Below are positions 35,016 through 41,089 of a DNA stretch of 64,000 bases, one piece after another (the stretch's first letter is position 1; each line of letters begins with the position of its first letter). The position numbers were made by a program, and so were the translations under genes. The notes beneath the pieces were generated by a model. The model ran no database searches, was not told the origin of the DNA, and worked only from the letters and a program-made list of their open reading frames with translations. The DNA comes from Actinomycetales bacterium. Lineage in GTDB: Bacteria; Actinomycetota; Actinomycetes; Mycobacteriales; Micromonosporaceae. The DNA lies in contig PKFB01000051.1 in the NCBI GenBank assembly GCA_002919305.1, positions 1 to 64,000 on the forward strand. The letters are read 5' to 3'.

Positions 35016-36145
35016 GCCTGTGTCTCCAACCTAGTGGCAACCTCTTTGAGGAACTCGGACTCCGACACCGCAACTACTCGCTCACCGGGGCGTACTAATG
35101 GGCACTCTCGATGCAGCCGCTCCAGATATCGGGGTTGCGCCTTGACCTGTTCATGGGCGATGACGATGAACGCCCGATCAGCGTCGGGAGGAACGGCGAA
35201 CAGGCGGCGCTTGAGGTGGTTGGCGAGGCGGATAGGGTTACGCCACGCCTTCACATCCGCGACCCACGGGCGTTCATCGAAAACCGATAGATCGCAGGCG
35301 TCGAAGTCAGGCCATAGGTGAATAGGGGCGCCAAGCTTTTTCACCTTCTGCTCGATGCGGAGTTCTGCGCGACCAGGTCCGGTGATGAATGTGCGCAGTT
35401 CTCGTCGTAACCACCACACTCCTTCGTTCGCCGGATAGGTTGGTCCGGGTTTTCCTGGCCTAGGACAGGTAGCATCCACACACACCCAGGTACGGTCGTC
35501 GTCCAACGGCAGAACTAACCCACGACAGCCAGCACAGGTGCGGACCACACCGTCAGCGATGGCCTCTGGTGGTACTTCTGCGTACGCCTGACGGACCTCT
35601 CCAGCCAGTAACGCGAGTTCGGGAGTAGCGAGCCGTTCATCAAGGGCGAGCGCGGTCAGTGTTGGGTGCTCGATCAACAATCGTCGAAACGCCACATATG
35701 AGTCCGGCGCGTTCGCAGCGCGAGCCTTATCCATAACTGCTCGTACCAGCGCGGTTTCTCGGATTTCTCCTTCGACGTCGCCGCTGAGGCTGCCCAGCTC
35801 TTCACACGTGGTGTTGGGACGTCCGTAGGACAGCAGTGACTCTTCTGGATCGACACCGGCGCCGGTGAGGGTGATTGGCCACTCCTCAAATGGCTGTTCA
35901 GCCAATTGGAGTAGATCCATGACGCTGGCCGGCGGAGTGACGCCTTGGTGCCAGGACAGCAGTGTCATCTTGTCGAAGGCAGCCTGGAGATTCGCTGGGT
36001 AGGGCAGGCGGAATGGCTCGTTAGAGTTGATCCGCTGGTAGTACTCCAGGATCCCGCTTGCCAATTGCGCCACAGTGATATGGACGTCGGGCAACCATGA
36101 CGGCGGTGTCGAGCGGGAAGAAGCTGAATCGATGGCGCTGGTCAT
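35012..36145 (-). CDS. pPIWI-RE-associated restriction-endonuclease-fold protein
   Basis: This 377-aa protein has an N-terminal helical module (about residues 20-195). A Cys4 zinc ribbon follows (Cys204, 207, 222, 227; pattern CAGC..CVDATC). The C-terminal PD-(D/E)xK nuclease core has Glu261/265 on the first helix, Asp280-Asp285, and the DVK signature at residues 297-299 (PWVADVKAW). This arrangement fits the REase component of pPIWI-RE cassettes, which is predicted to cut invading DNA. It is the first gene of the operon; the start is ATG 36145 with AAGAGGA a few bases before. An inverted repeat (36239-36260) lies about 100 bp upstream. Confidence 0.82.
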   Translation of the reverse strand: MTSAIDSASSRSTPPSWLPDVHITVAQLASGILEYYQRINSNEPFRLPYPANLQAAFDKMTLLSWHQGVTPPASVMDLLQLAEQPFEEWPITLTGAGVDPEESLLSYGRPNTTCEELGSLSGDVEGEIRETALVRAVMDKARAANAPDSYVAFRRLLIEHPTLTALALDERLATPELALLAGEVRQAYAEVPPEAIADGVVRTCAGCRGLVLPLDDDRTWVCVDATCPRPGKPGPTYPANEGVWWLRRELRTFITGPGRAELRIEQKVKKLGAPIHLWPDFDACDLSVFDERPWVADVKAWRNPIRLANHLKRRLFAVPPDADRAFIVIAHEQVKAQPRYLERLHRECPLVRPGERVVAVSESEFLKEVATRLETQA

Positions 36146-36238
36146 GCGGTCCTCTTTAGGAAGAAAAGAGAGAGAGGAGCTGTTTACCTCAAGTCAGGTC
36201 AAAAGTCTGTCTCGTGTCGTCGAGTCAGTGATCACCAG

Positions 36239-36260
36239 ACCACTATCGGGCCATAGTGGT
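36239..36260. promoter_or_regulatory. Inverted repeat in the pPIWI-RE upstream region
   Basis: ACCACTAT-CGGGCC-ATAGTGGT has perfect 8-bp arms and a 6-nt centre, about 95 bp before the first gene of the cassette. It is a possible repressor site for a system that would need tight control. Confidence 0.4.
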
Positions 36261-36701
36261 TTCCTATGACGCCAGGTGAGCCGGGGCAGGTCGCCCTTAA
36301 GGAGGGAGCTGTTTTCGGTAGAAGGTGGGTCGAGCAACCGGTGGTAGCCGGATGTATACGCGCCCGCAAGACGGAGGTGCGTGTTATTCCAGGTGAGACC
36401 ACCGGTCAGGTGCCGGGTGGGGTGAGATGGGCAGCGGGGGATAGCACAGAAGGCAAGCTCTTCGTTCTCAAGGTTGAGTTTGAACATGATCCACAACATC
36501 GTAGAGAAAGAAAAGCAGGCCGTGACGGACACCGTGTGCGACAAAGATCTGTCGCATAAATGACACTCAGTGCGTTGGAGGCGTGGGCGAAGGCATCTAT
36601 GTGTTTGAGTGGCCGTTGATTGACTACCTGATCAACAGGGTGAGTTCCGGATGCGCTGACGGTTTGCGGAGACGTACCCCGGAAGGTGGGCGCTCATGGT
36701 G

Positions 36702-36731
36702 ACAGGGCCGGGGAGATCTCCCCGGCCCTGT
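36702..36731. terminator. Perfect 30-nt palindrome, likely bidirectional terminator
   Basis: ACAGGGCCGGGGAGA is followed directly by its reverse complement TCTCCCCGGCCCTGT with no spacer (centre GAGATCTC). As RNA it would fold with a small GATC-type loop. It lies 150 nt past the stop of the HAAS-domain gene and could end that transcript. Confidence 0.5.
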
Positions 36732-36883
36732 TCACGGTGACGAGTATGACGAGGTTCTGTCTGAGGAAGCGCGGGGGAGAAAGCGGAAGGCGTACCGAGA
36801 AGCGCTGCGGCCCGGCGCGTCCCATGCGGTCTACGATGCGACGTTCCTTTTGAAGTGTGGGTGAGTTAAGGCCTGGCGTTTCG

Positions 36884-37822
36884 TTACCGACGGACCTCGC
36901 GGAAGCGGCGGACCATCTCGACAGCGCTCACCACAAGCACCCCTAAAGCCGCGATGGTGTAGACGGCGTCTGATGGCCTTCCATCGGCGATGGCGTTGAG
37001 GAAGTCGGGATTGAAGAGCATCTGCTCCTGGAGGATCCAGGCCAGGGGGAGGGCGAAGAAGGCGTTAGCAGCGGCGTACCAGATGGCCATGGTGAAGGTC
37101 CAGGTGCGGGTGACGGTCCGAAGTAGGTCGAGTACCACGAGGGTGACCAGGCCGGCGAGGATGGGCCAGATCCAGTTCAGCCACAGGTCCGGGTTGAGGA
37201 TCGTTATCGACTCCCCGTTGGCCCGGTACGGGCGGGCAAAGTGCTGCCAGAGGATCAGCCCGATCAGCAGGGTGTACCACACCGCCGACGCGCAGATCGT
37301 GAAGGCGGGCTTGCGTGCTTCAGGGAGTTCGGGCAGGTCGTCGGGGGTCCAGGCAGGGGTGCCGCCGGCTGCGCTTTCGCGGTACCGGGTCCGGTCGATT
37401 AGGGCGAATATCACGGTGAGCCAGGCGATCATCTGGGCGCCGACGTTGAGCACGGTGTCGACACCCACGCCGATGGCTGATCCTACGTTGTTGTTCTCGA
37501 AGACATTGACGACCATGGCCGCGGCGGTGACCAGCGGTAACACGGTGGACAGCAGGAGCGTCAGCAGCCGGATGTACGTCGGGTAAAGGTCCGGGCCGAT
37601 CAAGGCGAGGGGCCGGTCGGCATAGCGGGCAGCCAACCGGATAGGGTCGCCCATCTCGATGAGCACCTCTCGCTCTGCCGCACCGGGATCGGTGGGGTTC
37701 CGGGCGTCGATGGCGTCGGCGATTGTGGCGCGCAGCTCGTTGGCGACGTCATCGCGCTGGTCGGCTGGGATTCGCCGGACGACCTCGTGCACGTAACGCT
37801 CGGTCAGCGTGCTCGTGCTCAT
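36884..37822 (-). CDS. HAAS-domain multi-pass membrane protein
   Basis: This 312-aa protein begins with a HAAS-type domain (residues 1-75: RYVHEVVRRIPADQRDDVANELRATIADAI), which is common in proteins co-transcribed with PadR regulators. About six hydrophobic segments follow (LLTLLLSTVLPLVTAAAMVV, MIAWLTVIFALI, AVWYTLLIGLILWQHF, WIWPILAGLVTLVVLDLL and two more). I chose ATG 37822 because GGAGAACCG precedes it and it overlaps the PadR stop by 4 nt, giving a two-gene operon. Such pairs are linked to envelope stress or permease control; the precise function is unknown. Confidence 0.85.
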   Translation of the reverse strand: MSTSTLTERYVHEVVRRIPADQRDDVANELRATIADAIDARNPTDPGAAEREVLIEMGDPIRLAARYADRPLALIGPDLYPTYIRLLTLLLSTVLPLVTAAAMVVNVFENNNVGSAIGVGVDTVLNVGAQMIAWLTVIFALIDRTRYRESAAGGTPAWTPDDLPELPEARKPAFTICASAVWYTLLIGLILWQHFARPYRANGESITILNPDLWLNWIWPILAGLVTLVVLDLLRTVTRTWTFTMAIWYAAANAFFALPLAWILQEQMLFNPDFLNAIADGRPSDAVYTIAALGVLVVSAVEMVRRFREVRR

Positions 37823-38163
37823 CGGTTCTCCTTGAGTAGTTGTGAGATTGAGGTGACGAGGTCCTGCCACTCGCGTACCAGGGCATCGCGTGCCCGGGAG
37901 CCATCGGGGCTGACCCGGTAGAACTTCCGTGGTCGGGATTCGTCGGTGTTCCACTCGCTGGTGAGCAGGCCCTGTTTCTCGAGCCTCCGCAGCAGCGGAT
38001 AGAGGGTGTTGCCGTCGACGGGGATACCTGCCTTATTGAGGGTTTCTAAGAGCGCGTAGCCGTACCAGGGCTCCTCAAGGAGCACTAGACAGGCCAGAAC
38101 CACTGTGCCGCGCCGCAGTTCCTGGGCCTGACCAAGGACCAGCTCTTCTAAGCTCACGGTCAC
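37819..38163 (-). CDS. PadR family transcriptional regulator
   Basis: This 114-aa protein is a short winged-helix repressor of the PadR family: LRRGTVVLACLVLLEEPWYGYALLETLNKAG, then GNTLYPLLRRLEKQGLLTSEW and RKFYRVSPDG. It should bind DNA as a dimer through the C-terminal helix (LVREWQDLVTSISQLL). It starts at GTG directly beside a perfect 27-bp palindrome (38164-38190), so the transcript may be leaderless and autorepressed. It is coupled to the downstream HAAS-domain gene by a 4-nt overlap. Confidence 0.93.
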   Translation of the reverse strand: MTVSLEELVLGQAQELRRGTVVLACLVLLEEPWYGYALLETLNKAGIPVDGNTLYPLLRRLEKQGLLTSEWNTDESRPRKFYRVSPDGSRARDALVREWQDLVTSISQLLKENR

Positions 38164-38190
38164 ACGATACTGTGTGGCACACAGTATCGT
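38164..38190 (-). promoter_or_regulatory. PadR operator: perfect 27-bp palindrome
   Basis: ACGATACTGTGT-GGC-ACACAGTATCGT has exact 12-bp arms. It contains the ATAC..GTAT pattern typical of PadR operators and abuts the PadR start codon, so binding would block transcription start. Confidence 0.8.
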
Positions 38191-38326
38191 CCAACGCGTA
38201 ATGAAGTGTGATCGACAATGTTGTTCTCGGAGCTGGTCGGGCTAGACCGGTGACCTGTGCCGTGGCGCTCAGAGCGGTCTTCATCGCTACGCGGGTGACC
38301 GGTCGCGCCCGGGTACGCCGATGACA

Positions 38327-38366
38327 AGCGGGCCATACCACTGCCGCAGCCGTGGTATGGCCCGCT
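38327..38366 (-). terminator. Terminator after the amidohydrolase gene
   Basis: AGCGGGCCATACCAC pairs perfectly with GTGGTATGGCCCGCT (15 bp, 10-nt loop), 30 nt past the amidohydrolase stop. Confidence 0.8.
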
Positions 38367-38395
38367 GTTCAGGGGGGTGACAGGGTCCTGCGGGG

Positions 38396-39865
38396 TTAGC
38401 GTTTCCACCGGGCGCCGCCGGCGTCCCAATTGGTGTAGGTGTAGGGGTTGTCGAGGAGCTTCGTCTCAGGGATGGCGGGGTTCATGCCGGCGGTCCAGGC
38501 CTCCTCGCCAAGGGTGCTGCATAGGTACTCCACGGTCTGCTCGGCGGCGCGCCGGGCCGCTGCGAGGTCGATGTCGACGAGGCGATGGGCGTACTTGACG
38601 ATCCGGCCGTTGACCATGACGGTGTGCACGTCGCCGCGCTGTGCCTGGAAGGCGACGTGCCCATAGGGATGCAGCAGGGGGAACATCACAGGGGAGAGGT
38701 CGTTTTTGATCAGGACGACGTCGGCTTTCTTGCCCGGCTCGAGGCTGCCGACCATCGAATCCAGTCCCAGCGCCTGAGCGCCGCCGCGGGTGGCCCACTC
38801 GACGACCTGCTCGGCCCGCAGATGGCAGTGGGTGACGGTCTCCTGTTTGGCGTGCGCCTCTAGGTGTTCGCGGGCGCGATCCGCGCCGAGGGTGGCGCGC
38901 ATGGCCGAGAACAAGTCACCGCTCCACCACACGCTGGTGTCCATGGAGAGCGATACCGGGATGCCGTACTGGCGCAGCTGCCAAGTGGGTGGGTAGCCCT
39001 GCCCGGCGCTTTGTTCGCTTTCGGTGGAGACCGAGACGAAACCACCGGTGGCCGCGATGCGGTGGTAGGAGTCGGGGGTGAGGGTGGCGGCGTGCACGTA
39101 GATGGTGCCCGGGGTCATGAAGCCGTGGTCGTACATCAGCCGGATGCCGTCGTCGTTGGTGGCGCCCCACACCCCGGCATGGGTGGTGACTGACACGCCC
39201 AAGTCGCGAGCCACCTCGAAGGCGGCACGTTCCGGGAAGTCGGGGTCACCGGTGACGTCGAAGGCCATTTGAAAGCCGAGCATGTCGCCGTGGCCGTCGA
39301 TGCGGCGGGCCACGAAGTTCCGAAACTCCGGGCTGGTCGCCCACTCCCAGGGGGCCTGCTGGAGGTTGCCGTAGGCCAACACGAACCGGCCGGGCACGGA
39401 CTCCAACGCGTCGAGGGCGGCGTCGGCGTGGTCGACGGTCCGCAGCCCATGGGACCAGTCGACGGTGGTGGTGACGCCCGCGTCCAGCGCTTCGATAGCG
39501 CCGAGCAGGTTGCCGGCGTAGATGTCTTCGGGGCGGAAGATCTTGCCCCACTCCAGGTAGTACCAGACGAAGTACTGGGTGAGAGTCCAGTCGGCGCCGT
39601 AGCCGCGCATTACCGTCTGCCACAGGTGCCGGTGGGTGTCGATCATGCCGGGCATCAGGATGCCGCCGCTGGCGTCGATCTCGACGGTGCCCTCGGGGAC
39701 GGAGAGGTGGGGCCCGACGGCCTCAATGCGGTCGCCGAGCACGAGCAGGTCCGCGTCGGTCAGGACGCGGCGCTGGGTGTCCATGGTCAGCACCACGGCG
39801 TGACGGAACACCACGGCCCGGCCGGGTTCGACCGACCCGCTGTGCGGGTGGGAGACGGTCACCAT
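38396..39865 (-). CDS. Amidohydrolase family protein (TrzA/AtzB-like)
   Basis: This 489-aa metal-dependent hydrolase of the amidohydrolase superfamily has the metal motif DTHRHLWQT near residue 75, later His in VTTHAG and a HAATLTPD segment, the catalytic-type Asp in LSMDTSVWW, and the exit motif GSLEPGKKADVVLI. Family members deaminate or dechlorinate heterocycles or cleave amides; the substrate is not predictable. The start is ATG 39865 behind GAAGGGA; longer readings upstream lack support. A palindrome TACGGAC-ATGC-GTCCGTA lies 12-29 bp upstream, the same type as before the CoA-transferase fusion gene, so IclR control is likely. Confidence 0.88.
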   Translation of the reverse strand: MVTVSHPHSGSVEPGRAVVFRHAVVLTMDTQRRVLTDADLLVLGDRIEAVGPHLSVPEGTVEIDASGGILMPGMIDTHRHLWQTVMRGYGADWTLTQYFVWYYLEWGKIFRPEDIYAGNLLGAIEALDAGVTTTVDWSHGLRTVDHADAALDALESVPGRFVLAYGNLQQAPWEWATSPEFRNFVARRIDGHGDMLGFQMAFDVTGDPDFPERAAFEVARDLGVSVTTHAGVWGATNDDGIRLMYDHGFMTPGTIYVHAATLTPDSYHRIAATGGFVSVSTESEQSAGQGYPPTWQLRQYGIPVSLSMDTSVWWSGDLFSAMRATLGADRAREHLEAHAKQETVTHCHLRAEQVVEWATRGGAQALGLDSMVGSLEPGKKADVVLIKNDLSPVMFPLLHPYGHVAFQAQRGDVHTVMVNGRIVKYAHRLVDIDLAAARRAAEQTVEYLCSTLGEEAWTAGMNPAIPETKLLDNPYTYTNWDAGGARWKR

Positions 39866-39876
39866 GCCGTCCCTTC

Positions 39877-39894
39877 TACGGACATGCGTCCGTA
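39877..39894. promoter_or_regulatory. IclR-type operator before the amidohydrolase gene
   Basis: TACGGAC-ATGC-GTCCGTA is a perfect palindrome with 7-bp arms. Its core CGGAC-N4-GTCCG recurs at 41055-41068. It lies at the promoter side of the amidohydrolase gene, next to the divergent IclR gene. Confidence 0.65.
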
Positions 39895-40062
39895 CTGCGG
39901 TCTGAGAGAGTATTGAATGTAACAATGAGGAGCTCACCTTGGGGTGTCAAGGGCCAATCACCATAGGATTCGCGCGAGATTCGTTCATTGCGGCCGCCGT
40001 GCGGACATCCGTTTGCGATCCGCGTGAAGAGAGGGCGGTGCCGCCGAGCAGGAAGGGACAGC

Positions 40063-40872
40063 ATGGCCCGTACCCAGACCGGACCAGATTTCATCGAGGC
40101 GCTCGCCCGTGGCCTGGACGTGATCAAGGTGTTCCAGCCGGGGCGTCGGGTGATGACTCTCACCGAGGTGGCCAACGCGGCCGGCCTGGCTCGACCGACC
40201 GCGCGTCGCATCCTGCTCACCCTCCAGGAACTGGGGTACGCCCGAGCAGAAGCGGGCGGTTTCGCTCTTACTCCGCGCGTGCTGGAGCTGGGGGTGGCCT
40301 ATGTCCGCTCGCTCGGGCTGTGGGACGTGGCTCGGCCGCATCTGGAATGGCTGGTGAAACAGACCGGTGAGTCCTCGTCGATCGCGCAACTGGATGGCTC
40401 CGACATCATCTACGTGGCACGGGTCGCGGTGCCCAAGATTGTCACGTTTTCGGTGAATATCGGCACTCGGTTCCCTGCGCTGCAGACCTCGCTGGGCAAG
40501 GTGCTGCTCGCGGGATTACCTCCTGAGGAGGTGGAGCGGGTGTTGGCCCAGCCGAGCCGGTCAGGGATCACGCCACGCTGGCAGCCCACCCCTGAGGAGC
40601 GGGACGCGGAGCTGCGGGAGGTGCGGGCTCGAGGCTGGGCGCTTACCGACGAGCAGCTCGCGCCGGGTATCCGATCGGTGGCCGCACCGCTGCGCGACGG
40701 GACGGGGCGAGTGATCGCGGCGGTCAACGTCAACGCGCACGCCGCCGAGACCTCTCTGGAGAAGCTGACCGACGAGTATCTGCCGTTGCTGTTGAAGGCC
40801 GCCAGCGCGATCAGCGCCGACTGGGCCCGTTACGAGTCGATTCCGCACGTGACCCGGGCCACCGCCTCCTGA
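40063..40872 (+). CDS. IclR family transcriptional regulator
   Basis: This 269-aa protein has the N-terminal helix-turn-helix (MTLTEVANAAGLARPTARRILLTLQELGYA) and a C-terminal effector domain with VTFSVNIGTRFPALQTSLGKVLLAG, GWALTDEQLAPGIRSVAAPL and VIAAVNVNAHA. It resembles PcaR/PobR-type regulators of aromatic catabolism. The start is ATG 40063 behind AGGAAGGG. It sits between the amidohydrolase (divergent) and the CoA-transferase/dioxygenase operon (same direction), and CGGAC-N4-GTCCG palindromes lie before both. A weaker related site, CGGACATCCG at 40002-40011, lies in its own upstream region. Confidence 0.92.
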   Translation: MARTQTGPDFIEALARGLDVIKVFQPGRRVMTLTEVANAAGLARPTARRILLTLQELGYARAEAGGFALTPRVLELGVAYVRSLGLWDVARPHLEWLVKQTGESSSIAQLDGSDIIYVARVAVPKIVTFSVNIGTRFPALQTSLGKVLLAGLPPEEVERVLAQPSRSGITPRWQPTPEERDAELREVRARGWALTDEQLAPGIRSVAAPLRDGTGRVIAAVNVNAHAAETSLEKLTDEYLPLLLKAASAISADWARYESIPHVTRATAS

Positions 40873-40944
40873 CCGGCTCCTCGACTCCTGGACTCCTGCT
40901 GGCCGGCTTCCTGTGCGCTACGGCCATTGACGTTCTGGATCCGG

Positions 40945-41000
40945 ACCCGCCGCCCCGTGGCGGCCCGCCGTGTGGCGGGCGCAGGTGTGGCGGGTTTTTG
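40945..41000 (+). terminator. Nested hairpins with U-tract after the IclR gene
   Basis: GCCCGCC-GTGT-GGCGGGC (40963-40980) sits inside an outer pairing of ACCCGCC with GGCGGGT, followed directly by TTTTTG. This is one of few intrinsic-type terminators with a T-run in the window. Confidence 0.7.
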
Positions 41001-41054
41001 TTCACGCGCCACTTGCCTTGACACGCCCGTGGTAGGGGCACAGACTCGATTTAG

Positions 41055-41068
41055 CGGACAGTTGTCCG
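41055..41068 (+). promoter_or_regulatory. IclR-type operator before the fusion gene
   Basis: CGGAC-AGTT-GTCCG matches the core of the palindrome at 39877-39894 and ends 21 bp before the ATG of the fusion gene; a further half-site GCGGAC follows at about 41073. Binding by the adjacent IclR protein is inferred. Confidence 0.65.
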
Positions 41069-41089
41069 TATGGCGGACGAGAGGATGTC

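Larger units (their letters stand above)
36146..36883. other. Gap upstream of the pPIWI-RE operon
   Basis: These 738 bp include the operon promoter region, an inverted repeat (36239-36260), a 30-nt perfect palindrome (36702-36731) and two unconvincing open frames: a 97-codon plus-strand frame from ATG 36266 without Shine-Dalgarno, and a start-less frame ending near 36866 that reads DEYDEVLSEEARGRKRKAYR. The latter looks like the tail of a lost gene. Confidence 0.45.

Noticed and set aside
36266-36559. 97-codon plus-strand frame from ATG
   Set aside because: No Shine-Dalgarno, no family resemblance, and it runs over the promoter region and inverted repeat of the pPIWI-RE operon.
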